Shown piece after piece: positions 34,554-43,064 of a stretch of DNA of 64,000 nt. Every line of letters starts with the position of its first letter. The first letter of the stretch is position 1. The notes below the pieces were generated by a model. The model made no database searches. It was not told the origin of the DNA and worked only from the letters and a program-made list of their open reading frames with translations. Source of the stretch: Rhodospirillaceae bacterium (GTDB taxonomy: Bacteria; Pseudomonadota; Alphaproteobacteria; Dongiales; Dongiaceae); contig JADJQM010000002.1 of the NCBI GenBank assembly GCA_016712715.1, positions 496,001 to 560,000 of the forward strand, written 5' to 3'. A program made the translations under genes and the position numbers.

Positions 34554-35739
34554 GACAGAAACACCCCACCCTCCGCCACCACCTTGCCGCGGGCGATGAC
34601 CAGGCGGTCGCGGTTCCGCTCGGCGATCGCCATGCCGATATTCTCGGCCGGCAGCAGGATGAGATTGGCCGGACGACCAACCGCCAATCCGTAATCCGCA
34701 AGGCCCAGCGCCTTGGCACCGGCCTCAGTCACGCAATCGAACGCCGCGGCCAGCTCCGCATACTTGGCAAAATCGAAGCGCAAGCAGAGCAGCAGTGCGC
34801 GTTCCAGCATGTCGCCGGTGCCCAAGGGCGACCAGGCATCGCGGATGCCGTCCGATCCCATGCAGACATTGACCCCCGCCGCGCGCAGGGTCGCCACCGG
34901 CGGGGCGGGGCAATCGGCCGGCGCCGTGGTCATGATGCTGATGCCGGTCTCGCCAAGGCGCGCCGCGATCTTCTCCAGCCGTGCTTCGCCCGCCTGGCCC
35001 AGGCAATAGGCATGGCTGATGACGACCTTGTCCTTGAGGCCGCGCGCCTTGGTGAAATCGGCGATGCGCTCGATCGTCCACAGGCCGAGCTCGCCTTTGT
35101 CGTGGAGATGGATGTCGACACCGCGCCCATACTTCTCGGCCATGCCGAAGATCGTCTCGAGATGCCGGATCGGATCGTTGTCGATGCCGGCGGGATCCAG
35201 CCCGCCGACATTCTCGACGCCGAGCTTCAGCGCTTCTTCCATGATCGCCGCCGTGCCGGGGCGGATGAGCAGGCCGGTCTGCGGGAACACCACGAAATCC
35301 ATGGTGATGATGTCGCGGTAGACCTCGCGCAGGGCCAGCATCGCCTCGACATGGGCCAGCCCGAATTCAGGATCGACATCGATATGGCAGCGGAAATGCA
35401 ACGAGCCCTTGGCGATGCAATTCTCGATCAGCTTCCCGGCGCGCGCGGCGATGGGGACGTTGAGGCCGCGCAGGATGCGGCGCTCATTGTCGATATAGTC
35501 GCGCAAGGTGGGCCGGCGCTGTTGGGCCGCCAGGGCTGGCCCCACAGGGTCTTGTCGAAATGGGCATGGGATTCGACCAAGGCCGGGAGGACCAGCCGCC
35601 CGGCACCCTCGATGACCTGGACGGCCGGCGGCGGGGCCAAATCCTGGCCGATCGCCGTGAATTTGCCCTGGTTGACGCTGATATCGACCGGATTGCCGTT
35701 CGGTAGCCTAACGTTCCGGATGAAGATATCGCCTGCCAT
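34550..35739 (-). pseudogene. Cytosine deaminase-like amidohydrolase, frameshifted
   Basis: The upstream frame (35739 to about 35510) begins MAGDIFIRNVRLPNG and reaches ESHAHFDKTLWGQPW (HxH metal motif). The downstream frame resumes with TLRDYIDNERR and carries HCHIDVDPEF, HLHDKGE, ISHAYCLG and GSDGIRDAWSPLG, then NLILLPAEN near the end, the CodA pattern. One missing base in the run GGTGGGCC (35508-35514) restores a 396-residue protein. E. coli CodA has 427. Either an assembly error or a real mutation. It adjoins the divergent regulator at 35873. Confidence 0.83.
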
Positions 35740-35840
35740 CTTGCCCCGCTCCTCAGCAACCGGTTCTTATATTTCAGTAGTATGACAAATGCCCCGGCCT
35801 GACTTGGCCGGGCTCGCCGCCTCTGTTATCGTGCCATAAA

Positions 35841-35862
35841 TGCACACACCTTGCACACACCT
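35841..35862. promoter_or_regulatory. Tandem 11-bp direct repeat upstream of the regulator gene
   Basis: Two adjacent exact copies of TGCACACACCT at 35841-35851 and 35852-35862, ending 10 nt before the ATG of the regulator gene at 35873 and where a ribosome site would normally lie. It may be an operator for the encoded protein or its divergent neighbour. Confidence 0.5.
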
Positions 35863-35872
35863 AGTTTAGGCC

Positions 35873-36742
35873 ATGGCGCGGGACGGATCGATCTTCCTCG
35901 CCGGCCGCAGCGTGCGCCTGTTCAAGCGCGACGACCGCCCGACCCGGTTCTGGCAGGCGGCGTTCCGCCGGCCCGGCAGCGCCCGGCCCCTGGTCAAAAG
36001 CACCGGCCAGGCCGAGCTGCCCCAGGCCAAGGCCTGGGCGCTCGATTACCTGGCGCAGCTCAACCCACCGCCGCGCCCGCCCGAGGGAAACAGGCCCGGC
36101 ATTGGCGAAAACCTGCTTGGCGCCTATCCCTTCCCGAAGATCCGCCAGGAAAAGCGCCATGTGGAGCGCGAGCTCGCCTTGCGCACCCTCACCGCCTATC
36201 GCGCAGATCCGCTGCTCTCCCAGCGGCGCCTCGCCGCCCTCCTCAACGTCTCGCTGGCGGTGGTCAACGTCTATACCGCGCAGGCCGTCCGCGAAGGCTG
36301 GCTGCTCAAGCTCGACCGGCCACAGGGTCAGGGCAGCGGCTATCGCTATCTGTTGACCGATGCCGGCATGGGCCAAGTGCAGGCCCTGGCCAGCGCCTAT
36401 ATCGGGCAGGGGCTGGCGCTGTATCGTCATCTGCGCGATGCTTTCGCCCAGCTTGTCGCATTGAGCGGTGACGCGGAAATCGCCCTCATCGGCGCCGGCG
36501 AGTTGCTCGAAATCGCGATGGCCGTCCTGGCGGCCCATGCCAAGGCGCCGGTCGCCATCGCCGCCCCCGACGACCTTCATGTCCTCACCCGCCATGCCGT
36601 GAAGCGCCATCGCCATCACCTTGTCCTCTGGCTGGCCACCCCGGACGAGCCCGCCGCCGTGCGGAATTTCGTCGCGCAACACCTGCCGGGCACCAGGCTG
36701 CTGACACCTCGACTTGTCGCATTCGAAGCTCCGGTGTTCTAA
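35873..36742 (+). CDS. Uncharacterised winged-helix protein with an integrase-like N-terminal segment
   Basis: 289 residues, not a named family. The first 65 residues (FLAGRSVRLFKRDDRPTRFW, then AFRRPGSARPLVKSTGQAEL and QAKAWALDYL) resemble the beta-strand arm domain at the head of tyrosine integrases. Residues about 102-150 form a winged helix (ALRTLTAYRADPLLSQRRLA, then NVSLAVVNVYTAQAVREGWL). The C-terminal 95 residues are Rossmann-like (IALIGAGELLEIAMAVLAAH). No catalytic recombinase domain is present, so it is probably a regulator. It adjoins the deaminase and the peptide-binding protein. Confidence 0.6.
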   Translation: MARDGSIFLAGRSVRLFKRDDRPTRFWQAAFRRPGSARPLVKSTGQAELPQAKAWALDYLAQLNPPPRPPEGNRPGIGENLLGAYPFPKIRQEKRHVERELALRTLTAYRADPLLSQRRLAALLNVSLAVVNVYTAQAVREGWLLKLDRPQGQGSGYRYLLTDAGMGQVQALASAYIGQGLALYRHLRDAFAQLVALSGDAEIALIGAGELLEIAMAVLAAHAKAPVAIAAPDDLHVLTRHAVKRHRHHLVLWLATPDEPAAVRNFVAQHLPGTRLLTPRLVAFEAPVF

Positions 36743-36818
36743 TTAAAAACATTGAGAGACGGCCTTATCGACGCCTAACGTAGCTTGGGCGTCAAACCAT
36801 AAGAGAGGGGCTTTGGGG

Positions 36819-38408
36819 ATGTCGATGGACTTGAAAACGATGCAATCACTGGCGAGCCAAGGCCGCATGGGCCGCCGCGACTTCATCCAGATGGCGCTCG
36901 CGGCCGGCATCACGGTCACCGCCGCCGAAACCCTGTTCACCAAGGCCGCCCGCGCCGAGCCGAAGAAGGGCGGCAAGTTCCGCGCCGGCATCGGCCATGG
37001 CCAGACCTCGGACAGCCTGGACCCCGCCACCTGGGCCAATGCGTTTTCAGCCGATGTGGGCTTCGTCATTGGCTCCTGCCTCACCGCGATCGACCAGAAG
37101 AACAACGCCGTGCCCGACCTCGCCGAGAGCGTCGAGGCGGCGGACGGCGCCAAGACCTGGGTCTACAAGCTGCGGAAAGGTGTCGAGTTCCACAACGGCA
37201 AGTCGCTCTCCGCCGAGGATGTGATCGCGACCTATAACTATCACCGCGGCGAGAACTCGAAATCGGCGGCGAAATCGGTCCTCGAGGACATCGTCGACAT
37301 CAAGGCCGACGGCAAGGACACGGTCGTGTTCACCTTGAAATCCGGCAGCGCCGACTTCCCCTACATCACCACCGATTATCACCTGCCGATCTTCCAGGCC
37401 GCCGGTGACGGCGGCATCGACTGGAAGTCCGGTGTCGGCACCGGCCCCTTCGTCATGGACAAATATGACCCGGGCGTGAAGTTCAGCGCCAAGCGGAATC
37501 CCAATTTCCACAAGGACGGTCCCTATTTCGACGAGATCGAGATGATGTCGATCGTCGACGTGGCGGCGCGGCAGAATGCGCTCCTCACCGGGGACATCGA
37601 CTATATGGACCGGGCGGATCTGAAGACCCTGGGCCTGCTGGAGCGCAACCCGGATATCAAGATCACCGACGTCACCGGCTTCTCGCATTACGTGGCGCCG
37701 ATGGATGTGCGCGCGGCCCCCTTCGACAATGTCGATGTGCGCCTGGCCCTCAAATGGGCAATCGACCGCGAGGAGATCGTGAAGAAGGTGCTGCTGGGCC
37801 ATGGCCGCGCCGGCAACGACAATCCGCTGGCGCCCTCGATCAAATATGCGACCCAGCCGGAACCCACCTATTCCTATGATCCGGAGAAGGCCAGGTTCCA
37901 CCTGAAGAAGGCCGGCCTCGCCAGCCTCAAGGTCGATCTCTCGGCGGCCGATGCGGCCTTTGCCGGCGCGGTCGACGCCGCGACCCTGATGCGCGAATCC
38001 GCCGCCAAGGCGAATATCGACATCAATGTCATCAAGGAAGCCAATGACGGCTATTGGGATTCGGTCTGGATGAAGAAGCCCTGGTGCTTCTCCTATTGGA
38101 GCGGCCGCCCCACCGCCGACTGGATGTTCACCACGGCCTATGCCGCCGAGGCCGCCTGGAACGACACCTTCTGGAAGAATGGCCGCTTCAACGAATTGCT
38201 GCTGGCCGCCCGCGCCGAGATCGACGAGGTCAAGCGCGGCGCCATGTATGCCGAGATGCAGCAGATCCTCCATGACGATGGCGGAATCATTGTGCTGATG
38301 TTCAACAACTTCACCTCGGCCCATTCCACCAAGGTCGAGCATGGCGAGCTCAACACCAATTACGACCATGACGGCGGCTATGTGTTCGAACGCTGGTGGT
38401 TTGCGTGA
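36819..38408 (+). CDS. ABC transporter substrate-binding protein, peptide/family 5 type
   Basis: 529 residues. A twin-arginine-like signal (GRRDFIQMALAAGITVTAAE) precedes a typical SBP_bac_5 body with LDPATWANAF, LRKGVEFHNGKSLSAEDVIA and AIDREEIVKKVLLGHGRAG. It would bind a peptide or similar solute in the periplasm. Start ATG 36819 with GAGAGGGG at 36802-36810. No dpp/opp permease or ATPase gene follows, so its transporter must be encoded elsewhere. Confidence 0.9.
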   Translation: MSMDLKTMQSLASQGRMGRRDFIQMALAAGITVTAAETLFTKAARAEPKKGGKFRAGIGHGQTSDSLDPATWANAFSADVGFVIGSCLTAIDQKNNAVPDLAESVEAADGAKTWVYKLRKGVEFHNGKSLSAEDVIATYNYHRGENSKSAAKSVLEDIVDIKADGKDTVVFTLKSGSADFPYITTDYHLPIFQAAGDGGIDWKSGVGTGPFVMDKYDPGVKFSAKRNPNFHKDGPYFDEIEMMSIVDVAARQNALLTGDIDYMDRADLKTLGLLERNPDIKITDVTGFSHYVAPMDVRAAPFDNVDVRLALKWAIDREEIVKKVLLGHGRAGNDNPLAPSIKYATQPEPTYSYDPEKARFHLKKAGLASLKVDLSAADAAFAGAVDAATLMRESAAKANIDINVIKEANDGYWDSVWMKKPWCFSYWSGRPTADWMFTTAYAAEAAWNDTFWKNGRFNELLLAARAEIDEVKRGAMYAEMQQILHDDGGIIVLMFNNFTSAHSTKVEHGELNTNYDHDGGYVFERWWFA

Positions 38409-38424
38409 TTTAGAGTCGCTTCTT

Positions 38425-38527
38425 TCCCCCCCCTTCAGGGGGAGGTCGGGAGGGGGCCGGTTTCAGTTTCGATCTCATACAATCATCACCCATGCCCCTC
38501 ACCTAACCTCCCCTGAAGGGGAGGGAA
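38425..38527. repeat. REP-like palindromic element pair (family A, copy 4, divergent)
   Basis: First module CCCCCCCTTCAGGGGGAGG followed by GGGAGGGGGCC; second module inverted, CCCCTCACCTAACCTCCCC with TGAAGGGGAGGG. The body differs from the other copies (CCTGAAGGGG core), so it may be a subtype. It occupies the start of the 38409-38902 gap. Confidence 0.7.
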
Positions 38528-38588
38528 TGCCATGGCGCGCGTGTCGCGCAACACGGAACTCCCCGCACATTTTCCGAGCATCGCCCCC

Positions 38589-38617
38589 TTGCCAAAATGT
38601 CGCAGGGCGGTTATGGT
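38589..38617 (+). promoter_or_regulatory. Promoter upstream of the 19-codon ORF
   Basis: A -35 TTGCCA (38589-38594) and a -10 TATGGT (38612-38617) with 17-nt spacing. The transcript would start near 38624 and carry the short ORF at 38651. Confidence 0.45.
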
Positions 38618-38650
38618 CTGGCCTTCAACAACTTTCGCCGGGAGGCACGC

Positions 38651-38710
38651 ATGACTTACATGCTCGCATTTACATCCCCCGGCCTGATGATCTCGCCGTA
38701 CCACTCTTAG
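38651..38710 (+). CDS. Candidate short ORF / leader peptide upstream of an ABC exporter
   Basis: Encodes MTYMLAFTSPGLMISPYHS (19 residues). GGGAGG lies 6 nt upstream of the ATG, a strong ribosome site. The stop is 14 nt before a perfect 9-bp hairpin (38725-38749), and a promoter-like element precedes it. It could be a leader peptide of an attenuator or a free small protein. There is no family match to support either. Confidence 0.45.
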   Translation: MTYMLAFTSPGLMISPYHS

Positions 38711-38724
38711 GTCACCGCGAGATC

Positions 38725-38749
38725 GTACAGGCCAGTTAGCGGCCTGTAC
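38725..38749 (+). promoter_or_regulatory. Hairpin after the 19-codon ORF
   Basis: Perfect stem GTACAGGCC (38725-38733) and GGCCTGTAC (38741-38749), loop AGTTAGC; TCAGACCACTTTTCTCC follows. The T-run begins 7-8 nt late, so termination would be weak. It may be an attenuator. Confidence 0.5.
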
Positions 38750-38902
38750 TCAGACCACTTTTCTCCTTTCAAGTTTTACATAGCCGGGACGATTTGCGCG
38801 GAAGCGATTGTTTCCTGGGGCCTTACATCGGGACTCTCGCCGCCATCGCGCGCGTTCCTGTCAGCCCCCGCTTTCCCCCGGAACAGACAGAGGCGGTGAT
38901 TC

Positions 38903-40771
38903 ATGGGAATCACCGACAAAATCATGACCGATATGATAGAGGCGCCCGCGCATGCGGTCGGCGCCAAGGCCCGGAACCCCAAGAAGCGCAGCGCTTTTGC
39001 GTCTGTCTTCGCCTTTTCGTTCAGTTATTGGCGGCGGCAGGTGCCGCTTGTCCTGTGGTCCGGCGGCACCATCATGGTGGCGACCTTGATGGACATCTGC
39101 ATCCCGCTCTTCGCCGGCCATCTCATCGACGCGGTGAGCCAGCCCCATGGCGACGCGGCCTTGCATGACGCGCTCATCGCGCTGGGCAGCATCATGTGCC
39201 TGGGTCTCGTCGCGGTGACGTTCCGGTTCCTGGCCTTCGCCGGCATCGTGCAACTCACGCTGCGCAACATGTCGCGGCTGCTGCAGGAGAGTTTCTGGCG
39301 CGTGCAGCGCTTTGCCACCGACTGGCATGCCAACACCTTCGGCGGCTCGACCGTGCGCAAGGTGACGCGCGGCATGTGGGCATTGGATCAGCTCAACGAC
39401 ACGGTACTGCTCTCGCTGTTCCCGGCGGTCATCGTGCTGCTGGGCTCGAGCCTGCTGCTGGCCTGGCACTGGCCGATGATGGGCCTCCTCGTGCTGGTGG
39501 GCGCCATCACCTATATCGCGGTGGCGGCGACGCTCTCGGTGAAGTTCGTGGGGCCGGCGGCCTCCCTCTCCAACCAGTGGGATACGCGCCTCGGCGGGGC
39601 CCTGGCCGATGCCATCACCTGCAACGCGGTGGTGAAAAGCTTCGGCGCCGAATCGCGCGAGGACAGCCTGCTGGAGCGCATCGTCGCCAAATGGCGGCGG
39701 CGCACCGTGCGGACCTGGATGCGCGGCACGATGAACGGCACCATCCAGTCGGTGATGTTGCTGACCCTGCGCGCCGCCATCATCGGCATGGCGCTTTATC
39801 TGTGGTGGAACGGTCAAGCCACGCCCGGCGAGGTCGCCTATGTGCTCACCGCCTATCTGGTGATCCACGGCTATCTCTATGACATCGGGTCGTATATCCG
39901 CGACCTGCAGCGCGCGGTGAATGACATGGAGGAACTGGTGGCGATCCATGCCACACCGTTCGGCGTGAAGGATGGCTACTGGGCACGGCCGATCGAGATC
40001 ACGCGCGGCGAGATCGTGTTCGACCGCGTGACCTTCCATTACGGCGGGCACCAGACGCCGCTTTACAAGGATTTCTCGCTGACCATCAAGGCCGGCGAGA
40101 AAGTAGGGCTCGTGGGGCTGTCGGGATCGGGCAAGACGACCTTCGTCAAGCTGATCCAGCGGCTCTACGACATCCAGGCGGGCGAGATCCGCATCGACGG
40201 GCAGAATGTTGCAACCGCGCAGCAATCAAGCCTGCGATCGCAGATCGCGCTGGTACAGCAGGAACCGGTGCTGTTCCACCGCAGCCTTGCGGAGAACATC
40301 GCCTATGCGCGGCCGGGTGCTAGCCTTGCCGAGATCGAGCAGGCGGCGCGCCTTGCCAACGCCCATGATTTCATCGAGCGCCTGCCCAAGGGCTACGGAA
40401 CCCTGGTGGGCGAGCGCGGGGTGAAGCTTTCGGGCGGCGAGCGCCAGCGCGTGGCTTTGGCGCGGGCGTTCCTGGCGGATGCGCCGATCCTCATTCTGGA
40501 CGAGGCCACGTCGAGCCTCGATTCGGAATCCGAGGCGCTCATCCAGGAAGCGACCGAACGCCTGATCGAAGGCCGCACGGCGATCGTCATCGCCCACCGG
40601 CTCTCGACCGTGCGGGCGCTGGAACGCATCATCATCTTCGACCAGGGCAAGGTGGTCGAGGAAGGCAGCCACGCGGTCCTCATCGGCCGGGAAGACGGCA
40701 TCTACCGCCGCCTCTTCGACCGCCAGGTCCTGGGGCTCATTGATGAGGATGACGACGAGGAAGCGGCGTGA
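38903..40771 (+). CDS. ABC exporter, fused permease and ATP-binding protein (MsbA-like)
   Basis: 622 residues. The N-terminal part has about six membrane helices, beginning VPLVLWSGGTIMVATLMDICI. The nucleotide-binding part has Walker A GLSGSGKT (405-412), signature LSGGERQRVALARAF, Walker B ILILDEATSSLDSES and the His-loop AHRLSTV. It pumps an unknown substrate out. No adjacent half-transporter or secretion partner; the upstream short ORF is the only possible one. Confidence 0.9.
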   Translation: MGITDKIMTDMIEAPAHAVGAKARNPKKRSAFASVFAFSFSYWRRQVPLVLWSGGTIMVATLMDICIPLFAGHLIDAVSQPHGDAALHDALIALGSIMCLGLVAVTFRFLAFAGIVQLTLRNMSRLLQESFWRVQRFATDWHANTFGGSTVRKVTRGMWALDQLNDTVLLSLFPAVIVLLGSSLLLAWHWPMMGLLVLVGAITYIAVAATLSVKFVGPAASLSNQWDTRLGGALADAITCNAVVKSFGAESREDSLLERIVAKWRRRTVRTWMRGTMNGTIQSVMLLTLRAAIIGMALYLWWNGQATPGEVAYVLTAYLVIHGYLYDIGSYIRDLQRAVNDMEELVAIHATPFGVKDGYWARPIEITRGEIVFDRVTFHYGGHQTPLYKDFSLTIKAGEKVGLVGLSGSGKTTFVKLIQRLYDIQAGEIRIDGQNVATAQQSSLRSQIALVQQEPVLFHRSLAENIAYARPGASLAEIEQAARLANAHDFIERLPKGYGTLVGERGVKLSGGERQRVALARAFLADAPILILDEATSSLDSESEALIQEATERLIEGRTAIVIAHRLSTVRALERIIIFDQGKVVEEGSHAVLIGREDGIYRRLFDRQVLGLIDEDDDEEAA

Positions 40772-40791
40772 AGACCTGACCCGGTCGGACC

Positions 40792-40956
40792 ACCCCCTCA
40801 CCCTGACCCTCTCCCGCCCTGCCGACGAATGTCGGCCTTCGCCGACAGGGGAGAGGGAATGTGGTGCCACCGGCCGTGGTTTTCGCGACTGAAGACTATT
40901 GCACCCTGCGCACTTGGCCCCTCTCCCCTCGCGGGAGAGGGGTTGGGGTGAGGGGG
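40792..40956. repeat. REP-like palindromic element pair (family A, copy 5)
   Basis: First module CCCCCTCACCCTGACCCTC, with an inserted hairpin GCCGACGAATGTCGGC; second module inverted CCCTCTCCCCTCGCGGGAG ending GGGGTTGGGGTGAGGGGG. The nested CGACGAATGTCG hairpin also occurs in copy 6. Confidence 0.85.
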
Positions 40957-41056
40957 AGCGACTGAAGAACCCATCACAGAGAACTCCCCCATGCTCACTT
41001 TCCTCATGACCCGCACCCCCGCTATGATGCCGGACAGTGCAGTTGGAGATCCGCAG

Positions 41057-42109
41057 ATGAACAAGCCGCTGAAGACCCAGAAAACGCCCAAGGGCGTTGA
41101 GCCGACCGAACCGCTGCTGCCGCGTGAAAACTGGCCGCTTCTTTACAAGGACAGCATCATCTGGGACGCCCATGCCTGCCTGCCCTTGCTGCCGAACTAT
41201 GATTGCAGCGCGCTGGAACGCCACCGCGCGGCGGGGGCCACTTATGTCTCGGTCAATGTCGGCATGGATTTCAATCCGCTCAACCAATGCATCCGCGTCA
41301 TCGCGGGCTTCCGCGACTGGATCAAGCGCCACGCCGATCACTACGTGCTGGCCGACACGCTCTCCGACATCCACCGCGCCAAGAAGGAAGGCAAGCTAGC
41401 GGTCGGCTTCGACCTCGAAGGCTCGGTCATGCTGGACGATGACCTTGCGATGATCGGCCTCTACCGCGATCTCGGCGTCCGCCAGATGCACTTGGCCTAC
41501 AACCGCGACAACCAGATCGCGGGCGGCTGCTTCGGCAAGAACCAGGGCCTCACCAAACTGGGGCGCGAGGTGGTGAAGGAGATCAACCGCGTCGGCATCA
41601 TCATGGACTGCTCGCATTCAGCGAAGCAGACCAGCCTCGACGTGATGGAGGTGTCGACAAAACCCGTGGTCTTCTCCCACAGCAACGCCAAGGCACTGTG
41701 CGACCACCCGCGTAACATCGACGATGAGCAGATCGCCGCCGTGGGCCGCACCGGCGGCATCGTCGCCATCACCGGCATCGGCCCGTTCCTGGGCGCCGAT
41801 ATCGAGACCGACACCATCATCCGCCACGTGGATTACATGGTGGAGCGCATTGGCGTGGCGCATGTCGGCATCGGCATCGACTATTCCTTCGACCAGGACC
41901 ACAGCGATTTGCCCGAAGGCGAAGACCCGGCCTTGTGGTGGCCCAAGGTGAAGGGCGCCGAGTTCAATTTCAGCAACATCCGCTTCGTGTCACCGGAGCG
42001 CTTGCCCGATATCGCCGCCGGGTTGTTGAATCACGGATATAAGGATGCAGACGTCATCGCCATCATGGGCGGGAACTTCATGCGGGTGGCGGAGGCGTGT
42101 TGGAGATAG
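41057..42109 (+). CDS. Membrane dipeptidase family (peptidase M19)
   Basis: 350 residues. The binuclear-zinc TIM barrel shows IWDAHACLPLLPNYD at the start (metal-binding HxD position), AVGFDLEGSVML (Glu bridge), IIMDCSHSAKQTSLDV (His) and VVFSHSNAKALCDHPRN (His). It hydrolyses dipeptides, including L-D types. The ATG at 41057 has GGAG 8 nt upstream; the longer frame from 40991 lies partly in a repeat. It ends 4 nt before the AT-rich module. Confidence 0.85.
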   Translation: MNKPLKTQKTPKGVEPTEPLLPRENWPLLYKDSIIWDAHACLPLLPNYDCSALERHRAAGATYVSVNVGMDFNPLNQCIRVIAGFRDWIKRHADHYVLADTLSDIHRAKKEGKLAVGFDLEGSVMLDDDLAMIGLYRDLGVRQMHLAYNRDNQIAGGCFGKNQGLTKLGREVVKEINRVGIIMDCSHSAKQTSLDVMEVSTKPVVFSHSNAKALCDHPRNIDDEQIAAVGRTGGIVAITGIGPFLGADIETDTIIRHVDYMVERIGVAHVGIGIDYSFDQDHSDLPEGEDPALWWPKVKGAEFNFSNIRFVSPERLPDIAAGLLNHGYKDADVIAIMGGNFMRVAEACWR

Positions 42110-42113
42110 GGAA

Positions 42114-43064
42114 TTATTCGTCAACCAGCGTGGGCTCAACAGACTCCAGCGTATTCAGCTCTTTTATGGGCTTGCCCTTACGTGATGTTGTTATCTTTTG
42201 GACCTTGGCCCTGACCGGCTTTAGCAAAAGCTGGTCCTTAAAAATCGCATCTGTCGTGTACTTCAGGACAAGCTCATCAGAGACGCTGCCCTTAAGTATC
42301 TCGCCTAACTCACCGAGTTTCAGCTCGAATTCGTGAGATTCTGGAAGTATTCCGAGAAGGATCCCATCTATCCAATCGGTGTTGTCAGTCACCTTGATAT
42401 CGTTCAAGCGACTATTGAGGCGATCGACTACCTCACCACTTAGACCTATTTGATTCTCGTCGCCAATTATCTTCGTGGACGCATTTGCGGTGGCGAGAAC
42501 CTTCGCGAACTTTTGAATCGCAGATATTAGTCTGGGCGGCGCGGCATTTAGCGCACTTTCGAATTCGTCCTCAGCAGTTCCGCTTAGCTCTTCAATTAGC
42601 CGAGTGGCACTTTCGACGGCATTTTTCAGATTGCTGGAAACAAAGCTGCTTTGGTTCGGAACGAGTTCTTCCAGCACAAAGCCGAATGACCCGCGCACAA
42701 TATCGCGGATAAAAAGTTGAGAAGCCTGCGCTCCGCGCACTGGCCCTGACTTTAAGATGGGGAGAGCATTGTTCGACGCCAGCATTGTTGAAATTATCTT
42801 CTGATAGCTATCGAGGATATCCGCAGCAAAGTCTAACCTGATGTCGTGCGAGCCAATAACTGGCAAACCATCGAAGACGAGTGCCACGCTCGCGTGACTC
42901 GAAGTGGATCGCTTAATCGAATCTATTTGCTCGTTGATATCCGCTAGCCGATTTTCCCACATCAATCGAGTCGTACCCCAGCGATCTGCTTTGTCTCGAG
43001 CCAGTTGCTCCTCGACAAACCTTCGGTCCGCCTCTAGCGATTCAAGTGATAATAGAGTGGGCAT
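42114..43064 (-). CDS. Unknown protein, partner of the nucleotidyltransferase-like gene
   Basis: 316 residues, not recognised. The first ~50 residues are charged and helical (ESLEADRRFVEEQLARDK, then RLADINEQIDSIKR), suggesting a coiled coil. The rest is mixed, with an acidic central part (EELSGTAEDEFESALN) and a Lys-rich end. The base composition is much lower in GC than the neighbours, and the codon use is different, suggesting transfer. The upstream gene ends TAATG, so the ATG overlaps its stop and the two proteins are translationally coupled. It probably works with that protein. Confidence 0.7.
   Translation of the reverse strand: MPTLLSLESLEADRRFVEEQLARDKADRWGTTRLMWENRLADINEQIDSIKRSTSSHASVALVFDGLPVIGSHDIRLDFAADILDSYQKIISTMLASNNALPILKSGPVRGAQASQLFIRDIVRGSFGFVLEELVPNQSSFVSSNLKNAVESATRLIEELSGTAEDEFESALNAAPPRLISAIQKFAKVLATANASTKIIGDENQIGLSGEVVDRLNSRLNDIKVTDNTDWIDGILLGILPESHEFELKLGELGEILKGSVSDELVLKYTTDAIFKDQLLLKPVRAKVQKITTSRKGKPIKELNTLESVEPTLVDE

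Noticed and set aside
37047..38369. A 440-codon minus-strand frame opposite the peptide-binding protein
   Set aside because: Shadow of a real gene. The translation is Gly/Val/Asp-rich with no recognisable domain, and it is not preceded by a ribosome site.
38409..38902. A tRNA or other standard RNA gene in this gap
   Set aside because: No cloverleaf or CCA end seen; the gap is explained by a repeat pair and the short ORF/hairpin unit.
38861..40225. A 454-codon minus-strand frame opposite the ABC exporter
   Set aside because: Antisense shadow; the plus strand encodes clear Walker and signature motifs.
42097..42336. A 79-codon plus-strand frame reading over the end of the M19 gene
   Set aside because: No ribosome site, and it opposes the coupled minus-strand gene of the low-GC module.
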